Of a DNA stretch of 64,000 nt, positions 26,933-35,793 are shown one piece after another. The notes under the pieces were generated by a model that was given only the letters and a program-made list of their open reading frames with translations, was not told where the DNA came from and did no database searches. Every line of letters begins with the position of its first letter. Position 1 is the first letter of the stretch. Made by a program: the position numbers and the translations under genes. Origin of the DNA: Mycobacterium scrofulaceum (lineage in GTDB: Bacteria > Actinomycetota > Actinomycetes > Mycobacteriales > Mycobacteriaceae); the NCBI RefSeq assembly GCF_002086735.1, contig NZ_MVIJ01000001.1, forward strand, positions 124,001-188,000, given 5' to 3'.

Positions 26933-28036
26933 CTACACCGCGACCAGGTCGTCGGCGTGCACTGCGGGCCGGCGCAGCTCGCCGGGCAACGCGGACGTCG
27001 ACCGACCCATCATGGTCGCCAGCTCGGCGGCGTCGTAGGCCACCACGCCCCGGGCCACCATCGCCGTGTCCGGGCCGCGCAATTCGACGACGTCGCCGGC
27101 GTAGAACCGCCCCGACACGGCGGTGATGCCGGCGGCGAGCAGCGAGCGACGCTGCGTCACCACGGCGCGCACCGCGCCCTCGTCCATGGTCAGCGCGCCG
27201 GCCACCTCGGCGGCGTACCGCACCCAGAACCGGCGGGCCGACATCCGAACCGGCCGCGCGGCAAACACCGTGCCCACCGAGGCGTCGGTGAGCGCCGTCG
27301 CGGCGTCGGTCGCGGCCGCCAGCAGGACCGGCACCCCGGCGTCGGCGGCCAGCAGTGCCGACGACATCTTCGACACCATGCCACCGGTACCCAGGTCGCT
27401 GCCCGGCCCGGCGACCACGCCGGACAGATCCGCGGCACCGGAAACTTCGGGAATGAATTTGGCAGCCTTCGCTTTTCGCGGATCGGAGTCGTAGAGGCCG
27501 TCGATGTCGGAGAGCAGCACCAAAGCATCCGCGCCGACCAGGTGGGCCACCAGCGCCGACAGCCGATCGTTGTCCCCGAACCGGATCTCGTTGGTGGCCA
27601 CCGTGTCGTTCTCGTTGACGATCGCCACCGCGTGCAGGGCCCGCAGCCGGTCCAGGGTGCGCTGGGCGTTCGTGTGCTGGGCGCGCAGGGAGATGTCGTG
27701 CGCGGTGAGCAGCACCTGCCCCACCGTGCGGCCATACCGCGCGAACGCCGCGCTCCACGCGTTCACCAGCGCGACCTGGCCGACGCTGGCCGCCGCCTGC
27801 TTGGTCGCCAAATCCTTGGGACGACGGGACAATCCGAGCGGCTCGATGCCGGCGGCGATGGCCCCCGAAGAGACGATGACGACGTCGGTGCCCGCCTTCA
27901 TCCGCGACTCGATGGCGTCGGCGAGCCCGGCCAGCCGGCCGGCGTCGAACACCCCGGAGTCTGTGGTCAGGGCGTTGGTCCCCACCTTGACCACCAGGCT
28001 GCGCGCGGCCCGGATGGCGTCACGATGAGAGGTCAC
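26933..28036 (-). CDS. proB: Glutamate 5-kinase
   Basis: 367 residues. The amino-acid kinase domain ([28 protein letters not shown]) is followed by a C-terminal PUA domain from about residue 275. It phosphorylates glutamate in the first step of proline synthesis and is normally feedback-inhibited by proline. ATGA overlap with obg upstream means translational coupling. Confidence 0.97.
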   Translation of the reverse strand: MTSHRDAIRAARSLVVKVGTNALTTDSGVFDAGRLAGLADAIESRMKAGTDVVIVSSGAIAAGIEPLGLSRRPKDLATKQAAASVGQVALVNAWSAAFARYGRTVGQVLLTAHDISLRAQHTNAQRTLDRLRALHAVAIVNENDTVATNEIRFGDNDRLSALVAHLVGADALVLLSDIDGLYDSDPRKAKAAKFIPEVSGAADLSGVVAGPGSDLGTGGMVSKMSSALLAADAGVPVLLAAATDAATALTDASVGTVFAARPVRMSARRFWVRYAAEVAGALTMDEGAVRAVVTQRRSLLAAGITAVSGRFYAGDVVELRGPDTAMVARGVVAYDAAELATMMGRSTSALPGELRRPAVHADDLVAV

Positions 28037-29475
28037 GACTCGTCACCGCGCTGCCGGCGCTGGCGCCGGGCCGCCTTGCGCTCCGCGGCGCCGGTGCGCT
28101 CGCTGCGTTCCAACCGGGCATCGGTGCCCCGGCCGGTCAGCATGACCTGTTGTCCCGCAGGTGTTTGCGGTTCCCAGTCGAATGTCATGTCCCCGATGGT
28201 CACGGCGCAGCCGGGTCGTGCGCCCAGCCGGAGCAACTCGTCCTCGACGCCCAACCGGGCCAGGCGGTCGGCGAGATAGCCCACGGCTTCGTCGTTGTCG
28301 AAGTTCGTCTGCCGCACCCAACGCCGGGGCCGGACGCCGGTGACCACGAAGCCGCCCTCGCCGTCGGGTTCGACCGTGAATCCGCTGTCGTCGACCGGCA
28401 CCGGACGGATCACCGGCCGTCGCGGTACCACCGCCGGCCGGGCGGCATTGTATTCGGAGATCATCCGCCACAACCCGAACACCAACGGCTGCAGACCTTC
28501 CCGTGACACCGTCGACACGACGAACACCGGCCAGCCGCGCTCGGCGATCTCGTCGCGGACGAATTCGGCGAGCTCGCGCGCCTCCGGCACGTCGATCTTG
28601 TTGAGCACCACCGCCCGTGGCCGCTCGGCGAGGTCGCCCAGCGTCACATCGCCCTGCAGGGTGGGCGTGTAGGCGGCGAGCTCGGCTTCCAGGGCGTCGA
28701 TGTCGGAGATCGGGTCGCGGCCCGGCTCGGCGGTGGCGCAGTCCACGACGTGGACCAGCACGGCGCAGCGCTCGATGTGCCGGAGGAAATCCAGCCCCAG
28801 GCCGCGGCCCTGCGACGCGCCGGGGATGAGCCCCGGCACGTCGGCGACGGTGAAGGTGTGCTCGCCCGCCGAGACCACCCCGAGGTTGGGCACCAGGGTG
28901 GTGAACGGGTAGTCGGCGATCTTCGGTTTGGCAGCCGAGATCGCCGACACCAGTGAGGATTTCCCGGCGGAGGGGAAGCCGATGAGCCCGGCGTCGGCGA
29001 CGGTCTTGAGCTCCAGCGTCAGGTCCCGCGCCTCGCCCTGCTCACCGAGCAGCGCGAAGCCGGGGGCCTTGCGGGCGCGCGACGCGAGCGCCGCATTGCC
29101 CAGGCCGCCACGGCCGCCGGCCGCGGCTTCGAAGCGGGTGCCCGCACCCACCAGATCGGCCAGCAGGCGGCCGTTCTCGTCCAACACGACGGTGCCGTCG
29201 GGGACCTTGACCTCCAGATCCGCGCCCGCCGCACCGTCGCGGTTGTTGCCCATCCCCTGCTTGCCCGACGGCGCGGTGACGTGCGGATGAAAATGGAAGT
29301 CCAGCAGGGTGTGCACCTGCGGGTCGACGACGAAGACGATGCTGCCGCCGCGGCCGCCATTGCCGCCATCGGGACCGCCCAGCGGCTTGAATTTCTCGCG
29401 ATGGACCGACGCGCAGCCGTTACCGCCCGAACCCGCACGTGCGTGGATGACGACCCGATCGACAAATCGAGGCAT
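28033..29475 (-). CDS. obg: GTPase Obg/CgtA
   Basis: 480 residues from the ATG at 29475, which has a strong GGGAGGACCTCC ribosome site; ten further upstream codons have no support. The glycine-rich Obg fold ([15 protein letters not shown]) is followed by the GTPase domain ([17 protein letters not shown]) and a C-terminal OCT domain. Obg takes part in large-subunit assembly and stress control. It lies in the order rplU-rpmA-obg-proB, which is widely conserved. Confidence 0.97.
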   Translation of the reverse strand: MPRFVDRVVIHARAGSGGNGCASVHREKFKPLGGPDGGNGGRGGSIVFVVDPQVHTLLDFHFHPHVTAPSGKQGMGNNRDGAAGADLEVKVPDGTVVLDENGRLLADLVGAGTRFEAAAGGRGGLGNAALASRARKAPGFALLGEQGEARDLTLELKTVADAGLIGFPSAGKSSLVSAISAAKPKIADYPFTTLVPNLGVVSAGEHTFTVADVPGLIPGASQGRGLGLDFLRHIERCAVLVHVVDCATAEPGRDPISDIDALEAELAAYTPTLQGDVTLGDLAERPRAVVLNKIDVPEARELAEFVRDEIAERGWPVFVVSTVSREGLQPLVFGLWRMISEYNAARPAVVPRRPVIRPVPVDDSGFTVEPDGEGGFVVTGVRPRRWVRQTNFDNDEAVGYLADRLARLGVEDELLRLGARPGCAVTIGDMTFDWEPQTPAGQQVMLTGRGTDARLERSERTGAAERKAARRQRRQRGDES

Positions 29476-29495
29476 CGGAGGTCCTCCCAACCGCC

Positions 29496-29548
29496 GAGCG
29501 TGCACTCACTGCGAAATTGGTGCCGATCTTCGCAGCGAGTGCACGCTC
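29496..29548. repeat. 20-base-arm inverted repeat between rpmA and obg
   Basis: Arms 29496-29515 and 29529-29548 match at 19 of 20 positions (the exception could pair as G:U) around a 13-base loop. The core CTGCGAA, GGTGCCGAT and TTCGC recurs in the palindrome at 48360-48420. In position it could end or attenuate the ribosomal protein transcript before obg. Confidence 0.85.
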
Positions 29549-29555
29549 GCGATGG

Positions 29556-29822
29556 TCAGTCGGTGGTCTGGCCGGCGGTGACGATGTTGACGGTTTTGCG
29601 TCCGCGCTTGGTGCCGAACTCGACGGCTCCGGACGCCTTGGCGAACAACGTGTCGTCGCCACCGCGCCCGACGTTCAGACCGGGGTGGAACTTCGTTCCA
29701 CGCTGGCGAACGATGATCTCGCCCGCCTTGACGATCTGGCCGCCGAACCGCTTCACGCCCAGCCGCTGAGCGGCGGAATCGCGACCGTTGCGCGAGCTGG
29801 AAGCGCCCTTCTTGTGTGCCAT
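29556..29822 (-). CDS. rpmA: 50S ribosomal protein L27
   Basis: 88 residues with the standard L27 start [13 protein letters not shown] and the V-K-R-F-G-G-Q motif. The flexible N terminus reaches toward the peptidyl-transfer centre. There is no cleavable Firmicutes-type N-terminal extension. It lies 15 bases after rplU. Confidence 0.97.
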   Translation of the reverse strand: MAHKKGASSSRNGRDSAAQRLGVKRFGGQIVKAGEIIVRQRGTKFHPGLNVGRGGDDTLFAKASGAVEFGTKRGRKTVNIVTAGQTTD

Positions 29823-29837
29823 GTCTGTCGCCTCCCG

Positions 29838-30149
29838 CTACTTGATTCCGGTGACCTTCAGGACCGTCAGCTGCTGACGGTGCCCCTGACGCTTGTGGTA
29901 GCCGGTCTTGTTCCTGAACTTGTGGATACGGATCTTGGGGCCCTTGGTGTGCTCGAGCACCTCGCCCGTCACCGCCACCTTGGCCAGCGCGGCGGCGTCG
30001 GTGGTCACCTTCGCGCCGTCGACGACCAGGGTGACCGGCAGCGACACGTTCGCGCCCGGGTCGGAGTCGAGCTTTTCGACCTTGACCACGTCACCGACGG
30101 CGACCTTGTACTGCTTGCCGCCCGTCTTGACGATTGCGTAGGTCGCCAT
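29838..30149 (-). CDS. rplU: 50S ribosomal protein L21
   Basis: 103 residues from the ATG at 30149, preceded by a GGAG site; the frame upstream is not supported. The start [12 protein letters not shown] and the C-terminal H-R-Q-Q-L-T are typical of L21. It is the first gene of rplU-rpmA-obg-proB. The 202 bases between it and the rne stop should hold the operon promoter. Confidence 0.97.
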   Translation of the reverse strand: MATYAIVKTGGKQYKVAVGDVVKVEKLDSDPGANVSLPVTLVVDGAKVTTDAAALAKVAVTGEVLEHTKGPKIRIHKFRNKTGYHKRQGHRQQLTVLKVTGIK

Positions 30150-30351
30150 CGTTGCTCCTGCCTTCTTTCCTCTGCTCAGCCGGTTCGTCGGCTCCTCGCG
30201 CGCGAACCACCGGCGGTGCGCGTGGTGGGTCTGGGTTGCGGGTCCGCGCCGATCGCCCGGGAGCCCCGCTGTCGCCGGCCAAGTCCGCACGGCCTGACGA
30301 CAACTGTCCTAGGGTACTTGACCAGCGGCTACAGGGTCAAACCGGACCGCA

Positions 30352-33171
30352 TCAGTCCACGTGGATCGGCGGGCCGGCCGGCCTGCCCGCCGCGCGGCGG
30401 CGGCGCGGTCGTCCGAACCCCGATCCGGCGTCGGCGGAGTCATCGGAATCCGAATCCTCCTCGTCGTCGAGATCGTCGTCGTCCATCTCGAGATCGTCGT
30501 CGTCCTCGCCGAGGTCTTCCTCGTCGTCCAGATCCTCGTCGTCGTCTTCGTCGAGATCGTCGTCGGCGTCCTCATCGGCGTCGTCGGCGTCCTCATCGGA
30601 GTCGTCGGTGTCCTCGTCGGACTCCTCGAAGTCCTCCTGGTCGGTGTCCTCGACGTTCCGTTGCTCCCGCTCGTCGACGTCGTGGGTCGCTTCGTCGGCG
30701 GATTCGTCGGCTTCTTCGTCGTCACGCTCACCCTGTGCGGACCCGCCGGCAGCCATCGCCTTGAACATCGGATGTTCGCCGGGAGCGTGTGCGGGCACCT
30801 TGGCCACGACCGGCTCCTCGGCCCCTTTCTTCTTGGACCGCCTGCCACGGCGACCGCCCGACTCGGACTTGCGCCCGTTCGAAGGGGCCGAGTCCACCGG
30901 GTCGGTGTGCAGCACGATGCCGCGGCCGCCGCAGTGGGTGCACGACGTCGAGAAGGCCTCGATCAACCCGGTACCCAACCGCTTGCGGGTCAGCTGGACC
31001 AAGCCCAGCGACGTCACCTCGGACACCTGATGGCGGGTGCGGTCGCGGGCCAGCGCCTCGGTCAACCGGCGCAACACCAGGTCACGGTTGGACTCGAGGA
31101 CCATGTCGATGAAGTCGATGACCACGATGCCGCCGATGTCGCGCAGCCGAAGCTGGCGCACGATCTCCTCGGCCGCCTCCAGGTTGTTCTTGGTGACCGT
31201 CTGCTCGAGGTTGCCGCCGGACCCGGTGAACTTGCCGGTGTTGACGTCCACCACCGTCATGGCCTCGGTGCGGTCGATGACCAGCGTGCCGCCCGACGGC
31301 AGCCACACCTTGCGCTCCATCGCCTTGGCAAGTTGCTCGTCGATGCGATGCACGGCGAACACGTCGGGGCCGGCCTGACCCTCCGGGCCACTGGGTGGCT
31401 CGTATTTATTCAACTTCGAAACCAAGTCGGGCGCAACGGAATTCACGTAATCGGTGATCGTCGTCCACGCTTCGTCGCCGGAGACGATGAGGCCGGCGAA
31501 ATCCTCGTTGAACAGGTCACGGATGACCTTGACCAGCACGTCCGGCTCCTCGTAGAGCGCGACCGCCGCGCCGGCGGCCTTCTGCGTGACCTCGGTAGCC
31601 TTGGCCTCGATCTGCTTCCAGCGCTCCTGCAGGCGGGTGACGTCGCCACGGATGTCGTCCTCTTTGACGCCCTCGGACGCGGTCCGGATGATCACTCCGG
31701 CATCGGACGGCACCACCTCGCGCAGGATTTCCTTGAGCCGCTGGCGTTCGGTGTCGGGCAGCTTGCGGCTGATCCCGGTCGACGACGCGCCCGGCACGTA
31801 GACCAGGTACCGACCAGCCAGCGACACCTGGGTGGTCAGCCGGGCGCCCTTGTGCCCGACGGGGTCCTTGCTGACCTGCACGACGACATAGTCGCCCGGC
31901 TTGAGCGCCTGTTCGATCTTGCGGTCGGAGCCGCCCAGGCCGGCGGCTTCCCAGTTCACCTCGCCGGCGTAGAGCACGCCGTTGCGGCCCCGGCCGATGT
32001 CGACGAACGCCGCCTCCATCGAGGGCAGGACGTTCTGCACGATCCCGAGGTAGATGTTGCCCACCAGCGAGGCGGAGGCGGCCGAGGTGACGAAGTGCTC
32101 GACGACGATGCCGTCTTCGAGCACCGCGATCTGGGTGTAGCGCGCCCCCTGATGCGGCGGCTCGCTGCGCACCCGGTCGCGCACGACCATGATCCGTTCG
32201 ACGGCCTCGCGGCGCGCCAGGAACTCCGCCTCGCTCAGAACCGGGGGGCGGCGCCGTCCGGCATCGCGGCCGTCGCGCCGCCGTTGCCGCTTGGCCTCCA
32301 GCCGGGTGGAGCCGTCGATGCCCTTGATCTCGGCGTTCGACGAGCCGTTTCCGCCATTGCCGCCGCTCTTGCCGCCGCGGGGCGCCCGCTCGTGCACCAC
32401 CGTGTTGGGCGGGTCGTCGGACGACGAGTTTTCGTCACCGTCATCGCCCGAGCCCGACTTGCGGCGCCGCCGCCTGCGGCGACGGCGATTGCCACCCTCC
32501 GCCGAACCGTCGTCACCGGTCTCGGAGTCATCGGAGTCGTCGTCGTCACCGTCGTCGTCTTCGGCGTCGGAGGATTCGCCGCGGCCCCCCTGCTGGCCAC
32601 GATCGGGCTCGTCGTCGTCACCGGAGTCGTTCGGGCCGTCGGATCCGCCCTGCTCACCGCGTCCACGGCCGCGCCCGCGTCGGCCCCGCCGTCGCCGCCG
32701 GTTGGCGGGCCGATCGGTCTGCTCGTCGTCTTCGTCGTCGGCTTCGGAATCGTCGGAGTCGTCCGAGTCGGCGTCGTCGGCGCTTCGCCTGCCTTCGACC
32801 TCGATCGGCTGCGGCGCGACGAACAGCGGCATGTAATGCGGCCGCTCGCCGGCGGTCTCCAGCATGAGCCGGGATTCGGGTTCCTCGGCCGCGGCTTCGA
32901 CATTCTCGCCGCCGGCGACCGCGGCCGCGCCCTCGGCACCCCCATCATCGGGCTGGGCGGCCAGCAGGTCGCGGACCCGGACCGCGTCGTCGCGGTCCAC
33001 GGTGGAGTGCGCGCTGCGGATCCGCCCGTCGAGCGCGCTCAGCGCGTCCAGCACCCGCTTACTGGTGGTTCCCAGCGTCCGTGCCAGCGAATGAACTCTC
33101 AGGCGGTCCGGCAGTTCGTCGTGCCGGGTCGGCTCTTCGGATGACTCTGCGGATGGTGCACCGTCTACCAC
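30352..33171 (-). CDS. rne: Ribonuclease E/G
   Basis: 939 residues from a GTG with a GAGGAG site. The catalytic core (about residues 330-790) has an S1 segment (S-M-E-A-A-F-V-D-I-G), the two metal-binding Asp motifs (V-V-D-V-N-T-G and V-V-I-D-F-I-D-M) and the zinc-link C-T-H-C-G-G. It is flanked by long disordered arms: an acidic and Arg-rich N-terminal region and a strongly acidic C-terminal region of D and E repeats. RNase E is the main mRNA-decay and rRNA-processing nuclease of mycobacteria; the arms serve as scaffolds. In M. tuberculosis a dctA gene lies between rne and rplU; here it is absent. Confidence 0.97.
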   Translation of the reverse strand: MVDGAPSAESSEEPTRHDELPDRLRVHSLARTLGTTSKRVLDALSALDGRIRSAHSTVDRDDAVRVRDLLAAQPDDGGAEGAAAVAGGENVEAAAEEPESRLMLETAGERPHYMPLFVAPQPIEVEGRRSADDADSDDSDDSEADDEDDEQTDRPANRRRRRGRRGRGRGRGEQGGSDGPNDSGDDDEPDRGQQGGRGESSDAEDDDGDDDDSDDSETGDDGSAEGGNRRRRRRRRRKSGSGDDGDENSSSDDPPNTVVHERAPRGGKSGGNGGNGSSNAEIKGIDGSTRLEAKRQRRRDGRDAGRRRPPVLSEAEFLARREAVERIMVVRDRVRSEPPHQGARYTQIAVLEDGIVVEHFVTSAASASLVGNIYLGIVQNVLPSMEAAFVDIGRGRNGVLYAGEVNWEAAGLGGSDRKIEQALKPGDYVVVQVSKDPVGHKGARLTTQVSLAGRYLVYVPGASSTGISRKLPDTERQRLKEILREVVPSDAGVIIRTASEGVKEDDIRGDVTRLQERWKQIEAKATEVTQKAAGAAVALYEEPDVLVKVIRDLFNEDFAGLIVSGDEAWTTITDYVNSVAPDLVSKLNKYEPPSGPEGQAGPDVFAVHRIDEQLAKAMERKVWLPSGGTLVIDRTEAMTVVDVNTGKFTGSGGNLEQTVTKNNLEAAEEIVRQLRLRDIGGIVVIDFIDMVLESNRDLVLRRLTEALARDRTRHQVSEVTSLGLVQLTRKRLGTGLIEAFSTSCTHCGGRGIVLHTDPVDSAPSNGRKSESGGRRGRRSKKKGAEEPVVAKVPAHAPGEHPMFKAMAAGGSAQGERDDEEADESADEATHDVDEREQRNVEDTDQEDFEESDEDTDDSDEDADDADEDADDDLDEDDDEDLDDEEDLGEDDDDLEMDDDDLDDEEDSDSDDSADAGSGFGRPRRRRAAGRPAGPPIHVD

Positions 33172-33498
33172 GTATTCTCCTCAAGCCCCCGGGCGCGTCC
33201 TTTGCGACGCGGCCACGCGAGGGCTTCGCTATGGGCCCGGGTGGTTTCCCCGGGCTTGTGATGGTCTCGCCCCGAGCGGTTCGCGGGGAACGCACTCGGC
33301 GCCGTGCTGAATGACGGCCTGACATGCCGCGCACCAACGCGGGGGGCGATGATCGCGCTTGTCTAAGTCTTCATTCGAGTGTCCGACGCCGGTCCGGCGA
33401 CGTTCACCCTTCATCAGTATCCCACATCACTCGGCGAGCCCACCCGCCCCCGAGCGAACGCGCCGTCGGCGGCGTGCCGCCGCCCATTTGCTGGAGCG
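33172..33498 (-). other. 327-base gap with rne promoter and GC-rich leader
   Basis: No gene is visible. Several C-rich and G-rich blocks (CCCGGGC type) between 33185 and 33260 could fold in the rne leader. A candidate minus-strand -10 element lies at 33416-33421. The stretch next to ndk shows only GC-rich sequence. Confidence 0.6.
33416..33421 (-). promoter_or_regulatory. Candidate -10 element of the rne promoter (GATACT)
   Basis: GATACT on the minus strand, in a locally AT-richer spot, would place a start site near 33408 and a leader of about 235 bases before the rne GTG. A long rne leader is known in mycobacteria, where RNase E controls its own message. No clear -35 is seen. Confidence 0.4.
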
Positions 33499-33909
33499 CT
33501 ATGCGTCCGGAAACCAGAGGGCGATTTCGCGCTTCGCGGACTCGGCGGAATCGGAGCCGTGCACCAGGTTGAACTGCGTCTCCAACCCGAAATCGCCCCG
33601 GATGGTGCCCGGCGTGGCCTTGTCCACCGGGTCGGTGCCGCCGGCGAGCTGCCGAAACGCTGCGATCGCCCGCGGCCCCTCGACGATCGCCGCCACCACC
33701 GGCCCGGAGGTGATGAAATCCAGCAGCGACCCGAAGAACGGCTTGCCGTCGTGCTCGGCGTAGTGCTCGGCGGCCAGGTCCTTGCCGACGTGCCGAAGCT
33801 CCAGCGCAGCGAGGGTCAGGCCTTTCCGCTCGATGCGGCTGAGGATTTCCCCTACCAGCCGGCGCTCGACGCCGTCCGGCTTGATCAGTACCAGGGTCCG
33901 TTCGGTCAC
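33499..33909 (-). CDS. ndk: Nucleoside diphosphate kinase
   Basis: 136 residues from the GTG at 33909, giving the standard length and start [12 protein letters not shown]. The active-site His region, normally N-x-x-H-G-S-D, is V-H-G-S-D here, and R-G-D-F-G precedes it. It balances NTP pools. It follows the DUF4233 and folC genes on the same strand, with a 72-base gap to DUF4233. Confidence 0.97.
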   Translation of the reverse strand: MTERTLVLIKPDGVERRLVGEILSRIERKGLTLAALELRHVGKDLAAEHYAEHDGKPFFGSLLDFITSGPVVAAIVEGPRAIAAFRQLAGGTDPVDKATPGTIRGDFGLETQFNLVHGSDSAESAKREIALWFPDA

Positions 33910-33981
33910 GGCGCACAGCGTACAGAACCGGGCGGAAATCGGTCGGGTCGCGACCGGGGCCGGGCCTGGAAGCCGGCTCAC

Positions 33982-34332
33982 CTACCGCTGCCGACGCCGC
34001 ACCTCGGCCCGGAAGTAGGCGATCAAGGCCCACAAACCGGTGAACAGCACCCCGATGAATCCCACGCCCGGGTACACGGCGAACCCGGCGAGCAGGAGCA
34101 CCTGGACCGCCAGGTTCACCCAAATCGCCCAGGGTTTGCGCTGCACGCCGCCCAACAGGACGAGCAGCGCGGCGACCCCGATCAGGTAGCACAGGGACAC
34201 CGAGGTCAGCCCGCCGCCGACCTCGCTCACCACCGGAATCGCCAGCAGCACCACGATCGCTTCCAGAAGCAGCGTCGCGGCCATCACCGCGCCGAAACTC
34301 TTCCACGGGTCAGCCCGGTTCTGATCGGTCAT
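33982..34332 (-). CDS. DUF4233 membrane protein (Rv2446c type)
   Basis: 116 residues with four hydrophobic helices and a basic C terminus (R-R-R-Q-R). It belongs to the DUF4233 family of actinobacterial membrane proteins, always near folC; the function is unknown. ATGA overlap with folC shows coupling. No catalytic residues stand out. Confidence 0.9.
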   Translation of the reverse strand: MTDQNRADPWKSFGAVMAATLLLEAIVVLLAIPVVSEVGGGLTSVSLCYLIGVAALLVLLGGVQRKPWAIWVNLAVQVLLLAGFAVYPGVGFIGVLFTGLWALIAYFRAEVRRRQR

Positions 34333-35786
34333 TCCGGATCACGACCGAACAGCGTCCGCGCCGCCCCCGCGGTGACCACCGAGCCGGTGATGACGATCCC
34401 CGTGCCCGAGAAGGCCTCGGCGTCCCCGTCCAACGCCGCGTCGTCGACCAGCGCGGTCGCGGCGTCGATGGCGTCGCGCAAGTTGTCCGCGGAAATCACC
34501 CGATCGGGCCCGAACCGCTCCTGCGCCGCCAGCGCCAGCGCCTCGACGTCCAGCGCCCGCGGCGACCCGTTGTGGGTCACGACGACCGCGTCCAGCACCG
34601 GCTCGAGCGCGGCGAGGATCCCGTTCGCGTCCTTGTCGGCCAGCACGCTGAGCACGCCGACCAGGTAGCGGAAGTCGAACTCGTCAGTGAGGGTCTGCGC
34701 CAGCGCGGCCGCGCCGCCCGGGTTGTGCGCGGCGTCGATGAACACGGTGGGCGCGCTGCGCATGCGTTCCAGCCGGCCCGGGCTGGTCACGGAGGCGAAC
34801 CCGGCCCGCACCGCCTCGACGTCGAGTTGCCGCTGCGCGCCGGCGCCGAAGAAGGCTTCCACCGCCGCAAGCGCCACCGCCGCGTTGTGCGCCTGGTGTT
34901 CGCCGTGCAGGGGCAGGTAGATGTCGGAATACACGCCGCCGAGGCCCTGCAGTTCCAGCACCTGCCCGCCGATCGCGACCTGACGACCCAACACCGCGAA
35001 CTCGGAATCCTCGCGGGCCACCGCGGCGTCGGCGCGCACGGTCTGGGCCAGCAGCACCTCCATTGCCTCCGGCACCTGGCGCGCGATGACGGCGACGGTG
35101 TCGGGTGCGCCTTCTGGCGCCGTGGTGATGATGCCGGCCTTCTCCCCGGCGATGGCGGCGATGTCGTCACCGAGGTATTCGACGTGGTCGATGCCGACCG
35201 GGGTGACGACAGCCACCGGCGCGTCGATGACGTTGGTGGCATCCCACCGGCCGCCCATGCCGACCTCGATGACCGCGACGTCGACCGGCGCGTCCGCGAA
35301 CGCGGCGAACGCCATCGCGGTCAGCACCTCGAACTTGCTCATGGCCGGGCCACCGGCGTCTTGCGATTGCGCGTCGATCATCTGCACGAACGGCTCGATC
35401 TCGCGGTACGTCGCCACGTACTGCGCCGGGCTGATCGGCCGACCGTCGATCGCGATCCGCTCGACCGCCGACTGCAGGTGCGGGCTGGTGGTCCGCCCGG
35501 TGCGCCGGCCCAGTGCCGTCACCAGCGCGTCGACCATGCGCGCCACCGAGGTCTTGCCGTTGGTGCCGGCGATGTGGATCGAGGGGTAGGCCAGCTGCGG
35601 CGAGCCCAGCAGATCCATCAGCGCGCTGATCCGGGTCAGGCTCGGCTCGATCTTGGTCTCCGGCCAGCGTTGGTCCAGCAGGTGTTCGACCTGCAACAGG
35701 GAGGCGATCTCGTCCGGGGTGGGGGCCAGGCTGATGGCCTCGCCGTTCTCGTGGTCGTCCTCGCGCCAGTCGTGGGGCTCGGTCAT
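34329..35786 (-). CDS. folC: Folylpolyglutamate synthase/dihydrofolate synthase
   Basis: 485 residues of the Mur-ligase-like fold. The ATP loop is G-T-N-G-K-T-S-V-A-R near residue 72, with D-A-A-H-N-P-G-G in the C-terminal lobe. The enzyme adds glutamate to folates (and may couple dihydropteroate to glutamate). An acidic N-terminal extension of about 25 residues is seen. It is 7 bases after valS, as in many actinobacteria. Confidence 0.96.
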   Translation of the reverse strand: MTEPHDWREDDHENGEAISLAPTPDEIASLLQVEHLLDQRWPETKIEPSLTRISALMDLLGSPQLAYPSIHIAGTNGKTSVARMVDALVTALGRRTGRTTSPHLQSAVERIAIDGRPISPAQYVATYREIEPFVQMIDAQSQDAGGPAMSKFEVLTAMAFAAFADAPVDVAVIEVGMGGRWDATNVIDAPVAVVTPVGIDHVEYLGDDIAAIAGEKAGIITTAPEGAPDTVAVIARQVPEAMEVLLAQTVRADAAVAREDSEFAVLGRQVAIGGQVLELQGLGGVYSDIYLPLHGEHQAHNAAVALAAVEAFFGAGAQRQLDVEAVRAGFASVTSPGRLERMRSAPTVFIDAAHNPGGAAALAQTLTDEFDFRYLVGVLSVLADKDANGILAALEPVLDAVVVTHNGSPRALDVEALALAAQERFGPDRVISADNLRDAIDAATALVDDAALDGDAEAFSGTGIVITGSVVTAGAARTLFGRDPE

Positions 35787-35793
35787 CGAGCAC

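Noticed and set aside
30361..33144. 927-residue open frame on the plus strand opposite rne
   Set aside because: rne has intact catalytic motifs; the antisense frame is a by-product of codon bias.
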